A DNA stretch of 64,000 nucleotides from Flagellimonas marinaquae (GCF_023716465.1 NZ_CP092415.1:2953501-3017500), one strand, 5' to 3'; numbered from the stretch's first letter, positions 26,466-33,699 are shown. Numbers and translations are program-made. The notes: generated by a model from the sequence alone, not told the origin.

Positions 26466-26796
26466 ATAAGTAGTTTAAGACGATAAAAATCAGGACAAGC
26501 GAGGGAACCGTCCATAAAGACCATGAACTGATACTGCGTTTGCCAACGGTATTTTTGCACGGTTTCCCTTTGTTGCACTTTCTTGAACCTTTGAAATTTT
26601 TGTAGTGGGGAATCCCAAGAACAACTACCGAAAAGGTGCTCAGATAGGGTTGTACGGGATGCAGCCATTCAAAGTTTCCGGCCAAAACTCCCAATCCTGC
26701 CCCGAACGATAAAAATACGGGCACAAGACAGCACATCAGGGGTAGAAAAGAGGTAAGCAAGCTTGTGCCCAACATCAATTTTAAAGTGGTCCTCAT
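26455..26796 (-). CDS. MerT-like small membrane transporter
   Basis: 113 residues from the ATG at 26796, chosen because it overlaps the upstream stop as ATGA; a longer version from 26832 is possible. Two or three membrane helices are visible, the first with a Cys pair in PLMCCLVPVFLSFGAG, the position of the mercury-binding CC pair of MerT. A second Cys pair sits in a basic loop (KCNKGKPCKN, about residues 74-82), and a last helix follows. This is probably an Hg(II) or other soft-metal importer. It differs from the MerT-MerP fusion at 29266-29868 by lacking a MerP domain; the separate HMA-domain protein upstream could supply it. Confidence 0.7.
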   Translation of the reverse strand: MRTTLKLMLGTSLLTSFLPLMCCLVPVFLSFGAGLGVLAGNFEWLHPVQPYLSTFSVVVLGIPHYKNFKGSRKCNKGKPCKNTVGKRSISSWSLWTVPSLVLIFIVLNYLYEF

Positions 26797-27296
26797 TGAA
26801 TCCGTTCCATTTTTGATATCGTAAGTATCCATTGGCCTGGAAGATTGTCATCTTCCACATCGTCCACTGTGCCACTCACCGTGACGTTGCCCTCCGTCAT
26901 TTTTTCAAGATATTCTGTTGAAGTGGCTTGCGACACCAAAAATTGTTCCCGGGGGCTGGCTACCAACCATTGGCCATTTTCTTTACTTAGTTTGCCCGAA
27001 ACGGTCACCGCTGCTTTTTTAGCGGAAACCCCGTTCTTTTTCACTTCCTCTTGAATGGCCCCCAAAGTGAGTTCGTTCTCAGCGGCCAGGTCAAGATAGG
27101 CCCTTCCATCATTGAGACTGACACGGACCTTCTGAAGACCGTCCATCTTTTTCAGCCCCCGTTCCAGGCCATAGGCACAAGGGGCACAATCCATCCCGTA
27201 CACTTCCTGATCCACATAGGTTATCTGGGCGCTTAGAGTGTCCACAACCAACAAGACCATTATTATCACCAATACACTATTTTTCATCATACTCAA
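26793..27296 (-). CDS. Exported HMA-domain protein (MerP-like)
   Basis: 167 residues with a signal peptide (about 1-23, ending LSAQ). An HMA domain at about 28-90 carries the metal motif GMDCAPCAYGLERGL, and a C-terminal part (about 95-165) with beta strands (KAAVTVSGKLSKENGQW; GNVTVSGTVDDVEDDN) has no clear assignment. The HMA domain would capture Hg(II) or Cu(I) in the periplasm and hand it to the MerT-like protein whose start overlaps its stop. The C-terminal addition is unusual for a MerP. Confidence 0.75.
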   Translation of the reverse strand: MSMMKNSVLVIIMVLLVVDTLSAQITYVDQEVYGMDCAPCAYGLERGLKKMDGLQKVRVSLNDGRAYLDLAAENELTLGAIQEEVKKNGVSAKKAAVTVSGKLSKENGQWLVASPREQFLVSQATSTEYLEKMTEGNVTVSGTVDDVEDDNLPGQWILTISKMERIQ

Positions 27297-27344
27297 CTTT
27301 TTAAAAATTTATCGCTATCTATAACCAATAGCTCAGATTTATCG

Positions 27345-28187
27345 CTACTCGGTATTTTCCCTTACAGCTCCTGGAGTCAGGTTCTGTACCGCCGGGAACA
27401 TAGCGCCAAAGGATATGCCCCACGCACCGTACAGTCCCAAAAAAGATGGGCCGACCAGAACCTTCGTGCTTCTCGTGCCAGAATCGTTCAGGTTTCCCTC
27501 ATAGATGGCCTCACCGGGAAACTCGGCCAACGATTCAATGAAAATGCGCCAATCGGGTTTTGGATAATCACCCATAAAAATATTGGGGCGATACCCCACA
27601 ACGGCAGAGGCATAGGGCAAATCCCCCAATTGTTCGCCGTTTTTCCCGAAATAATAGTGGTATCCTCCCCCGAGCCATCCATACCAGGTCCGTGAAGCAT
27701 AGCCAGTTGAAATGGCGGCGTGTACGGATTGGCCGACGTTGACCTGTCCGCGTACATCATCGGTGGGTGTGGAAACACCAAAAACAGCGGTTGACTCAAA
27801 GCGCTTGCCCACACCAAAGGCGTTGGAAAAAAAACGGTACCAAAGAGAAGCCTCGATATCTCCGTTTGCGGGCATATTGCTGTTGCCCCGGGTCCTCGGT
27901 GCGTTATCCAAACGCCCGATCATTGTCGGTGTGGTCAAATTGACCTGCAAATCTTCGGTAATTCCATAGGAAAATAGATAACGCAACATATACAAGGTTT
28001 CATCTTCCGTGCTTAGGGTCATACCAGCCACATTCAGATCCACTCCGCCCTTGGCAAGGGTCGGGGTCTGTAGACCATACAAGGGGCCGTGGCATTGAGC
28101 CACCGCTACCCCCGTGAAAGCCAATTGGAATATCAATACCAGATAGTTGATTCTTACCGGTAACTTCGTGATTTTTTTGACAATCAT
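27345..28187 (-). CDS. Outer-membrane beta-barrel protein of the metal cluster
   Basis: 280 residues from ATG 28187 (an upstream in-frame ATG at 28217 would overlap the previous gene). The signal peptide ends near GVAVAQ. The rest is rich in alternating strands with glycine/aromatic turns (TWYGWLGGGYHYYF; VLVGPSFLGLYGAWGISFGAMFP), like the transporter-type barrels related to phenol-degradation MetA. A Cys-His start after the signal (QCHGPLYG) might bind metal. It may be the outer-membrane port for this operon. Function is unknown. Confidence 0.65.
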   Translation of the reverse strand: MIVKKITKLPVRINYLVLIFQLAFTGVAVAQCHGPLYGLQTPTLAKGGVDLNVAGMTLSTEDETLYMLRYLFSYGITEDLQVNLTTPTMIGRLDNAPRTRGNSNMPANGDIEASLWYRFFSNAFGVGKRFESTAVFGVSTPTDDVRGQVNVGQSVHAAISTGYASRTWYGWLGGGYHYYFGKNGEQLGDLPYASAVVGYRPNIFMGDYPKPDWRIFIESLAEFPGEAIYEGNLNDSGTRSTKVLVGPSFLGLYGAWGISFGAMFPAVQNLTPGAVRENTE

Positions 28188-28200
28188 TTTTAGCTGGTTT

Positions 28201-28473
28201 TTATGAGGTCTGTCCAATGCCCGCCTCCGTCAATCTTTCTTTGGTAATGGACGAGTCCTTACAACAATCCAACAATTTTCCGTTGACCGCAACCGCTGGT
28301 AATTTATGTACTCCGTATTCATTCATCTTAGCGAGACAGGTCTTATCGCTGAATTGCTCAACCAAATCGTATGTGGTTACTTCACATTCATCGCAAGCCA
28401 GTTCCCGAACCATTTCGACGACAGGGTCACAGATCGGGCAATTGGCGGTAAAAACTTCTACTTGACGTTTCAT
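28201..28473 (-). CDS. Thioredoxin/glutaredoxin-like small protein
   Basis: 90 residues from ATG 28473 (MKRQVEVFTANCPICDPVV). The beginning is a typical thioredoxin-fold strand followed by CPIC, and the cis-Pro region is KLPAVAVNGKLLDCC. Additional cysteines occur in ACDEC and DCC. It would be cytoplasmic and may pass metal or electrons between thiols. A longer reading from 28566 would run through the promoter described at 28534-28567 and is not supported. It is the first gene of the operon that continues to the barrel, HMA, MerT-like and propeller genes. Confidence 0.75.
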   Translation of the reverse strand: MKRQVEVFTANCPICDPVVEMVRELACDECEVTTYDLVEQFSDKTCLAKMNEYGVHKLPAVAVNGKLLDCCKDSSITKERLTEAGIGQTS

Positions 28474-28533
28474 CTTTCTGTTTTTGAATTGTTTATTTCT
28501 TCTTTCCATTGTCATCGGATCCAAACAACGAAT

Positions 28534-28567
28534 CAAAGGTAGGAAGGAGGGTAGGGTGGTCTCCAAA
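28534..28567 (-). promoter_or_regulatory. Promoter with putative CsoR-type box for the thioredoxin-like operon
   Basis: Minus strand: TTTG (28564-28567), 22 bases, TACCTTTG (28534-28541). The box AGGGTGGTCTCCAAA (plus-strand reading, 28553-28567) overlaps the -33 element and matches 14 of 15 bases at the promoter of the CsoR-like gene (29029-29043), so both promoters probably answer to one regulator. Confidence 0.7.
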
Positions 28568-28570
28568 CAA

Positions 28571-28605
28571 TATTAAAAAAAAATGGCCCTTTTTTTTGGG
28601 CCATT
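28571..28605 (-). terminator. Terminator of the CsoR-like gene
   Basis: Minus strand: AATGGCCC, an 8-A loop, GGGCCATT (28582-28605), then nine Ts. It separates the CsoR-like gene from the thioredoxin-like operon. Confidence 0.8.
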
Positions 28606-28629
28606 GATCGTATTGCTTTTTGGTAAAGT

Positions 28630-28992
28630 TTATTTGTCGCTATAGTCTTCCAGTTTGGCCTTAAGGGAGGCTATTTCCTTCATTTTATCCGTAAGACTGT
28701 CCAATTCCAGATTAGGGAACTGCTTCCTGATAAATTCAATACGGTCTTCATTGCCACAATTCCCAGGGCAGGCTTCCACGGTTTCTGAAATCTTGATGGC
28801 AAGTGCCTTTCGATAGGTTTCGTCAAGCAACAGGAAGTAGGCCTTCTCCAGTCCCTTCTGGGCTGCCTTGAACTGTATCAGTATCTTCTCCGGGTCCGTA
28901 TCCTCATCCAGCATTTTAACGAGACCGCTTATTTGCCCATTGATACTTTGCAACCTCGGTTTTAAGTCCTTGCTTAAATCTCGTGGTATCAT
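28630..28992 (-). CDS. CsoR/RcnR-like regulator lacking the usual metal ligands
   Basis: 120 residues from ATG 28992, chosen because its own promoter lies at 29011-29043 and the length then fits the family. Residues 8-30 read LKPRLQSINGQISGLVKMLDE, the classic first helix of the DUF156/CsoR family. The Cys that follows in CsoR is absent (DPEKILIQFKAAQ), and the His and Cys of the second helix are not present either (KAYFLLLDETYRKAL). Instead there is a C-terminal extension with CPGNC at about 85-89. It may sense metal or thiol state through that new pair. Strong own terminator downstream. Confidence 0.75.
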   Translation of the reverse strand: MIPRDLSKDLKPRLQSINGQISGLVKMLDEDTDPEKILIQFKAAQKGLEKAYFLLLDETYRKALAIKISETVEACPGNCGNEDRIEFIRKQFPNLELDSLTDKMKEIASLKAKLEDYSDK

Positions 28993-29010
28993 TGATTTTA
29001 AATTTTGTAA

Positions 29011-29043
29011 CAAAGTAATGAGGCTCCCAGGGTGGTCCCCAAA
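29011..29043 (-). promoter_or_regulatory. Promoter with putative CsoR-type box for the CsoR-like gene
   Basis: Minus strand: TTTG (29040-29043), 21 bases, TTACTTTG (29011-29018, 7 of 8 to TAnnTTTG). The box AGGGTGGTCCCCAAA (29029-29043) overlaps the -33 element exactly as in the promoter at 28534-28567. This suggests autoregulation. Confidence 0.65.
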
Positions 29044-29056
29044 TAATTTTTCAAAT

Positions 29057-29266
29057 TTACTCGCAACATAGAGAGCCTTCCTGAACGGATGGACAGGCAA
29101 CGGTGCCATACGAGCAAAAGACACAGCAATCGCCCGCTTTTGGCCTTAAAACCTCCTTGCAATTTTCACAATCGTAAAAGAATTGGCAAGCCGTGGTCGG
29201 CATCAGTTCTTTCTTGCGGTGTCCGCATTTGGGACACGTAATGGTGGATTCTAACACAGTTTTCAT
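29057..29266 (-). CDS. GDCCVxC-motif small protein
   Basis: 69 residues, cytoplasmic. A zinc-ribbon-like first half (CPKCGHRK ... FYDCENCKEVL) is followed by the family signature GDCCVFCSYGTVACPSVQ. Proteins with this motif occur beside merTP genes; some homologues carry selenocysteine. Likely a thiol carrier that accepts Hg(II) from MerT. Its start overlaps the MerTP stop by one base (TAATG), so it is translationally coupled. Confidence 0.85.
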   Translation of the reverse strand: MKTVLESTITCPKCGHRKKELMPTTACQFFYDCENCKEVLRPKAGDCCVFCSYGTVACPSVQEGSLCCE

Positions 29267-29868
29267 TATTCGATGATCTTATATCCGGTTTTTTTAATGG
29301 CAGATGCTATATCATTGGCACTTACCTTACTGTTATCAAACTTTACGACAGTCAGGGATGTCCCATAATTTGCATCTACTTCCAAAATGCCCTCTAGTTT
29401 GTTGACCTCGTTTTCAATATGGGCCTCGCAACCTGCACATGTCATTCCCTCTATGGAATAAGTCAATTCACTTACGTTACTTTCAGATACATAGACTATT
29501 TGCCTCTCGGCATTTGAGTTAGGATAAAATATTTTAGAATAGTAGGGAAATGCCAACATTGTACCTGCAAAAATGGTAATCAAAAACAGGAAAGTCTTGG
29601 ATTGTATGAACTTAGGTCTATCATCTTCACAGGCGCAATCAATATCCTGTGGACGTGGTTTTAATTTTTGATACCACGCAAATCCAAGAATCAAAACGGT
29701 CACACCCATTAAAATAGGTCTGTACGGCTCTATCCAAGAAAATGTGGAAGCAATTCCAGTAGTGCCGGAAAGCAGAGCCAAGACAGGGGTGATACAGCAC
29801 AGTGAGGCCACGAAAGCTGAAAATAATCCAGTAAATGCCATTCGGTTGGATGTCATCGTTTTTTTCAT
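29266..29868 (-). CDS. MerT-MerP fusion mercuric transport protein (MerTP)
   Basis: 200 residues from ATG 29868, one base after the ArsR stop. Residues 10-75 hold the first MerT helices with the Cys pair SLCCITPVLALLSG and a cytoplasmic second pair region DIDCACEDD. A third helix lies at about 95-112. Residues 130-200 are a periplasmic MerP/HMA domain with GMTCAGCEAHIENEV. It imports Hg(II) for intracellular handling. No merA follows in the window, which leaves the fate of imported mercury unclear. Confidence 0.88.
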   Translation of the reverse strand: MKKTMTSNRMAFTGLFSAFVASLCCITPVLALLSGTTGIASTFSWIEPYRPILMGVTVLILGFAWYQKLKPRPQDIDCACEDDRPKFIQSKTFLFLITIFAGTMLAFPYYSKIFYPNSNAERQIVYVSESNVSELTYSIEGMTCAGCEAHIENEVNKLEGILEVDANYGTSLTVVKFDNSKVSANDIASAIKKTGYKIIE

Positions 29869-29869
29869 G

Positions 29870-30241
29870 TTATGCAATTTTCCTTTCAGAGACCACATTG
29901 CTCAAAATAGCAGCCAAGAACGCTTGGTTTTCCTTTGAAATACGATATAATATCGTTTGTCCTGCTCTACGGGCAGAAATGACATTTGCATCCTTCATCT
30001 TACGTAAATGTTGGGAAATAGCCGGTACGCTCATTACTAAAATATCGGCAAAATCACAGGGGCACAGTTCTGTTTCCCGTTGCAACAAATACAATATTTT
30101 AAAACGAACTTCATTGCCGGCCAGTGCCATAACTTTGCTTATTGCCTCGATAGAAGTTGTAACGCCGCTCAAATCTTCCTTGCATCTCAATATTTGAACA
30201 TGATCGGCCTCTGCCCGGATACAACTATTTTGAATATCCAT
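29870..30241 (-). CDS. ArsR-family metalloregulator of the mer cluster
   Basis: 123 residues from ATG 30241; the ATG at 30256 would lie upstream of the predicted transcription start, so the shorter form is preferred. A winged helix with LAGNEVRFKILYLLQ, the metal-type motif ELCPCDFADIL (two Cys in the alpha3 position used by ArsR), and recognition helix VSVPAISQHLRKMKDANVI (first residue approximate). More Cys residues near the N-terminus (NSC; LRC) could complete a thiol site. It is the first gene of the merTP transcript and has a matching inverted repeat in its promoter. Confidence 0.88.
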   Translation of the reverse strand: MDIQNSCIRAEADHVQILRCKEDLSGVTTSIEAISKVMALAGNEVRFKILYLLQRETELCPCDFADILVMSVPAISQHLRKMKDANVISARRAGQTILYRISKENQAFLAAILSNVVSERKIA

Positions 30242-30256
30242 ATGAACGATTTTCAA

Positions 30257-30297
30257 CTAAATTACAATTGTATAATAATTTAAGCAAATACTTAAAT
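30257..30297 (-). promoter_or_regulatory. ArsR-type operator and promoter of the mer cluster
   Basis: Perfect 7-bp arms ATTTAAG (30278-30284) and CTTAAAT (30291-30297) around 6 bases form an ArsR/SmtB-style operator. On the minus strand TTTG (30285-30288), 20 bases, TAATTTAG (30257-30264, 7 of 8 to TAnnTTTG) lies across it, so repressor binding would block the -33 element. Confidence 0.7.
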
Positions 30298-30634
30298 ATG
30301 TAATTTCTATCCACGACCGTTTTTCTTAAGGATGGAATCCAAACGAATGATCTTCTATTGGAGTTTTTGTTCTTTTCCTTAGTATTCTGGTTGGATAAGC
30401 TTTTTTGGATTATCAATGATCCTTGATTTTAAAGCCTAAGATATATATGCTCAACCCACCACTTGATTCACTTTGCTGGGATAAATCGAAAACATCGGAA
30501 CAAACTTTTATACTCGGGTCTTTACCCAAGTGGTTCAGATCATATGGTTTTCCACTTTGAATGACACCATGGCCCAACACCCCGACCAATCCTTTGCACC
30601 AAGGTAAACGTCGCATCCTGTCACCGGACAAGGG
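30298..30634. other. Intergenic stretch at the mer-cluster/backbone junction
   Basis: No protein family, RNA or repeat is recognised here. It marks the change from AT-rich mercury-cluster DNA to the more GC-rich element backbone. Confidence 0.4.
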
Positions 30635-30674
30635 ACGGCATAAAGCCGCCAATCGCTTTTTATTCCGTTTCCTT
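30635..30674 (+). repeat. Backbone leader repeat, copy 1
   Basis: ACGGCATAAAGCCG followed by TTTATTCCGTTTCCTT (30659-30674). The 16-base part is identical at 33684-33699 and the first part recurs there with one base missing. Both copies end 63-69 bases before an ATG (30737 or 30743 here; 33765 for copy 2), so this looks like a shared promoter or leader. Confidence 0.6.
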
Positions 30675-30736
30675 GCCGCTCCACAGCCTGCCTCCCGTTT
30701 GGATTTCCATGCAAATATTGTTTAACCTTAAATCCA

Positions 30737-31579
30737 ATGATTATGTATTTAGACAGATTGCAACAGGACGAGGTCTTCGTACCGACCCAGGTAAGACCGT
30801 TAAATGAACTGACCCCAATGCCCTCCCGTAAAGGGCTGGAACGCGCCATTGTCAGCAATGGCAAGATTGTCAATATTGTGTCCAAGAGCTATGGGCACAT
30901 CGCCAACGAGCTTTTCTTCAAAAAAGCGGAACAGATGCTCATCGATGCGGGTCTTGACTACCACCGCCAGACCATCAACCGCTCGGACCGTACCTTCTGC
31001 ATGGACTTTATCCTTTCCGACAGCTCCCAGTTCTCGGTGGGCAATGGAGAGGATACCATTCTGCCCATGCTGCGGTTTACCAACTCCTACGATGGGAGCG
31101 AGCGCACCTCGGGACATTTTGGGTTCTACCGCCAAGTATGCTCCAATGGCCTGCACGTGGCACAGGCAGAGATTGCCTTTTCCATCAAGCACAGCACCAA
31201 CGGCGCCCACTTGATCATGCCCGAGATGGAGGGGCTGTTCAAAAAGTTCATGGACAACGAGTTCTATACCATCTCCGACAGGTTCAGCCAAATGATGGCC
31301 GTCGAACTGGTGGACACCAAGACCTTCGTAAGGGAAGTGCTGGAACGTACCAAACTGTTCCGTTATGAGTGCAGCGACAAGAACGCAAACCCGTCCAAAA
31401 AGGCCCGTGAGGTCATCGACATATTGGACAATGAGGCCGTATTGTTGGGCACTGCCCCAAACCTCTGGTTGGGCTACAATGCCTTCAATGCCGTATTGCA
31501 CGGTACCCTGAAACGAAGCTTTTCACGTCAAGAGCGTCTGGACAAACAACTCTTCCAGACCGTCCTTGACATGGCCTAA
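30737..31579 (+). CDS. DUF932 (phage/plasmid-like) protein
   Basis: 280 residues, hydrophilic, cytoplasmic. DUF932 features are KGLERAIVSNGKIVNIVSKSYGH near the start, VGNGEDTILPMLRFTNSYDGS in the middle, and GHFGFYRQVCSNGLHV. Proteins of this family are carried by conjugative elements, plasmids and phages; their function is unknown. An alternative start is the ATG at 30743. It is followed by a clear terminator and is therefore a single-gene unit. Confidence 0.88.
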   Translation: MIMYLDRLQQDEVFVPTQVRPLNELTPMPSRKGLERAIVSNGKIVNIVSKSYGHIANELFFKKAEQMLIDAGLDYHRQTINRSDRTFCMDFILSDSSQFSVGNGEDTILPMLRFTNSYDGSERTSGHFGFYRQVCSNGLHVAQAEIAFSIKHSTNGAHLIMPEMEGLFKKFMDNEFYTISDRFSQMMAVELVDTKTFVREVLERTKLFRYECSDKNANPSKKAREVIDILDNEAVLLGTAPNLWLGYNAFNAVLHGTLKRSFSRQERLDKQLFQTVLDMA

Positions 31580-31641
31580 GTGTCCCGGTCGGTCATCAAG
31601 AGGGCACAACCCATGAAGGGATCGCCATTGCCAATACATCG

Positions 31642-31674
31642 ACTCCCGGTACCTGAAGTATCGGGAGTTTTTTT
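31642..31674 (+). terminator. Terminator of the DUF932 gene
   Basis: ACTCCCG (31642-31648) and CGGGAGT (31662-31668) form the stem, followed by a run of Ts. Confidence 0.85.
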
Positions 31675-32235
31675 GTTCGGTCATCAAAGCATTTAAATAC
31701 TATCAGGAATCGGTCAAACAAGGAAGCCCAACGTCCAGTGCTTTTTCACGTCATCCCCGGCAAACCCTTCTTGGGGCTTTGCTCGTGGATTCCTAAAGCC
31801 CTGTCGTTGGTCTGGTGATTTTAAGGGGTTCATAATAAAAGAAGCCTTTGGTTGTTTTTCGGGGCATCGAAAAACAGGGCAGTGCCCAAGGACTTCCAAT
31901 CAGGACGCCATCCCCTTAGCTCGCTTAACTTTCCGTACGCTCGCACGGGTCTGGGTCGGAAGGAATTCCTAGGGCCCTTATGGAACCCGTCAAGGCCAAG
32001 CGGGTTTTGCTCACAAATAGGGTTTCCACTTCCTAGTTTTTAGCCCTTCGGTAAAAACCACGTCGCAGAGCCTCCCGATTTCCTCCCAAAAGCCTTGACT
32101 GAACCCCCTTCTTTTATTGTGCTGCGCACCCAAGAAGCAAACAAACACCCCTTAAAATCCGCACACAATTGCATGGAGATACGGGGAAATCAGTAACCCG
32201 TCTGCCAAGAGGGCAGGCATTTAAAACCTTTTATT
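31675..32235. other. Non-coding stretch before ssb
   Basis: About 560 bases with no convincing gene. It contains the hairpin GTTTTTA (32036-32042) / TAAAAAC (32052-32058) and a small hairpin with CTGCC/GGCAG just before ssb. The length and backbone position would suit a structured RNA or a cis-acting site of the element, but no known motif is recognised. Confidence 0.4.
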
Positions 32236-32583
32236 ATGAGCAGTTTAAGAAACAAAGTACAGTTGATCGGTAACGTGGGGCAAGACCCAGTGATCACCAA
32301 CTTGGAAAATGACAAAAAAGTTGCCCGTTTGTCCTTGGCGACCAATGAGCATTACAGGAACAAAAAGGGCGAAAAGGTCACCAATACCGAATGGCACAAC
32401 GTGACCGCCTGGGGCAAGACCGCCGACATCATCGAAAAGTTTGTAATCAAGGGAAAGGAACTTGCCATTGAGGGAAAACTGACCTCCCGATCCTATGAGG
32501 ACAAAGAGGGCAACAAGCGCTATGTGACCGAAGTGGTAGCGAGTGAGATTTTACTGTTGGGTGGAACCACCAGCGAGGAATAG
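32236..32583 (+). CDS. ssb: Single-stranded DNA-binding protein
   Basis: 115 residues forming one OB fold: LRNKVQLIGNVGQDPVI at the start, VARLSLATNEHYRNKKGEK, TEWHNVTAWGKTADIIEKFVIKG, and KLTSRSYEDKEGNKRYVTEVVA. The acidic C-terminal tail of chromosomal SSBs is reduced to TTSEE. Plasmid- and ICE-encoded SSBs of this size protect transferred single strands. It lies in the backbone block before the RadC-like gene. Confidence 0.93.
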   Translation: MSSLRNKVQLIGNVGQDPVITNLENDKKVARLSLATNEHYRNKKGEKVTNTEWHNVTAWGKTADIIEKFVIKGKELAIEGKLTSRSYEDKEGNKRYVTEVVASEILLLGGTTSEE

Positions 32584-32653
32584 AGGTTACGGGTGCCCTG
32601 TCTTTCTTTGGATTGGGCGCCCCATTCCTTTTTTAACCTGTAACAAGAAAAAG

Positions 32654-33103
32654 ATGGAACTCAAAGTCAACGAAATACAGATCAGTTATCGGGAAAAGCT
32701 CTCTACCCTCAAATCCCTGTCGGTGACCAACTCCAAGGAGGTGGCGGAACTGTTGTTCCAAAATTGGGACAATCAGACCATAGGCCTGTACGAAACTTTT
32801 AAGATCGTATTGCTGAACCAGTCCAACAAGGTCAAGGGCATTTATCCGCTCTCCCATGGGGGCATCACGGGAACCTTGGTGGATGTGCGCATCCTGTTTG
32901 CCCTAGTACTGAAAACCCTTTCCGTGGGGGTCATCCTGGCACACAACCATCCCTCTGGGCAGCTCAAGGCAAGTTACCAGGACAAACAATTGACCCAAAA
33001 AATCAAAGAGGCCGCACAGCTTTTTGATGTCAAGGTATTGGACCATATCATTCTGGCACCCGATGGACGGTATTACAGTTTCGCAGATAACGGAATCCTA
33101 TAA
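32654..33103 (+). CDS. RadC-like JAB-domain protein
   Basis: 149 residues from ATG 32654. The JAMM/MPN+ metal site is visible as HNHPSG (about 97-102) with a downstream Asp in VLDHIILAPDGRYYSFAD. It lacks the N-terminal helix-hairpin-helix part of full RadC, like the other short versions carried by mobile elements. Function in element maintenance is unproven. A frame extending upstream to 32543 overlaps ssb and is not needed. Confidence 0.9.
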   Translation: MELKVNEIQISYREKLSTLKSLSVTNSKEVAELLFQNWDNQTIGLYETFKIVLLNQSNKVKGIYPLSHGGITGTLVDVRILFALVLKTLSVGVILAHNHPSGQLKASYQDKQLTQKIKEAAQLFDVKVLDHIILAPDGRYYSFADNGIL

Positions 33104-33114
33104 ATGTTGTAGAA

Positions 33115-33219
33115 ATGGACGAAAAGACAACAACATCCGAGCCTGAAAATGCAGAAGCATATCAACATGACCCAAGGGACTATCCCGATGGGTTCGATCC
33201 GAGCCTTTATGATTTGTAA
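33115..33219 (+). CDS. Small acidic protein, 34 residues
   Basis: ATG 33115 lies 11 bases after the RadC-like stop; the product (MDEKTTTSEPENAEAY...) is strongly acidic and ends PDGFDPSLYDL. No family is recognised. Tight spacing in the backbone operon favours a real gene. Confidence 0.45.
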   Translation: MDEKTTTSEPENAEAYQHDPRDYPDGFDPSLYDL

Positions 33220-33244
33220 ACAATGAATTTTTAAACATTGAAAC

Positions 33245-33400
33245 ATGGTCTATTTGAATTTTACAAACCTCGATAGCGAAACCCAGGAACGTTTGCTTTC
33301 CAGTTCCAAGGAAGATGTGGAATATCGTTCCGGGACCGAATTGCGCCAATTTGCAGAAATCCATGATAAGGACTATGAAGCCCTCTTGGGCCTGCCCTGA
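33245..33400 (+). CDS. Small protein, 51 residues, 3' end altered by a repeat
   Basis: ATG 33245, 25 bases after the previous stop, gives MVYLNFTNLDSETQERLLSS... The last residues (LGLP) and the stop are provided by the 20-base repeat at 33395-33414, so the original C-terminus may be lost. No family recognised. Confidence 0.45.
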   Translation: MVYLNFTNLDSETQERLLSSSKEDVEYRSGTELRQFAEIHDKDYEALLGLP

Positions 33401-33414
33401 GCGGAGTCGAAGGG
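33395..33414 (+). repeat. REP-like interspersed repeat CCCTGAGCGGAGTCGAAGGG
   Basis: A 20-base imperfect palindrome that, from memory, is scattered through many bacterial genomes, including Bacteroidota. Only one copy was noticed in this window. It supplies the stop codon of the 51-residue gene. Confidence 0.55.
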
Positions 33415-33480
33415 AAGCCATGCGAAATCTATACCATTATGATTTTGTATTTAATATGTGAACCCTAAACACACTATCCA

Positions 33481-33507
33481 AGCCCATCCATTATGATGGG
33501 CTTTTTT
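33481..33507 (+). terminator. Terminator of the ssb/radC backbone unit
   Basis: AGCCCATC (33481-33488), 6-base loop, GATGGGCT (33495-33502), then Ts. Confidence 0.85.
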
Positions 33508-33656
33508 ATTGGTTCGTGGTTGGTTTTTAGGTGGGTCGAACACCCAAAAACCAATTTGGGAAATTCTTGTTTGTAAAGTACTGGGCAACCCCAAAGAATA
33601 CCTATCCCTTATTTGACCGCAAGTTCGCCCTTCAAAAATGTTCCCATCAAAAGACT

Positions 33657-33699
33657 ACGGCATAAACCGTTCGTACCTCACTATTTATTCCGTTTCCTT
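33657..33699 (+). repeat. Backbone leader repeat, copy 2
   Basis: ACGGCATAAACCG then TTTATTCCGTTTCCTT (33684-33699), the latter identical to 30659-30674. It ends 65 bases before the ATG of the 59-residue gene at 33765. Confidence 0.6.

Noticed and set aside
30800..31501. 233-codon minus-strand frame opposite the DUF932 gene
   Set aside because: Antisense shadow of a well-supported gene; no motif or start signal.
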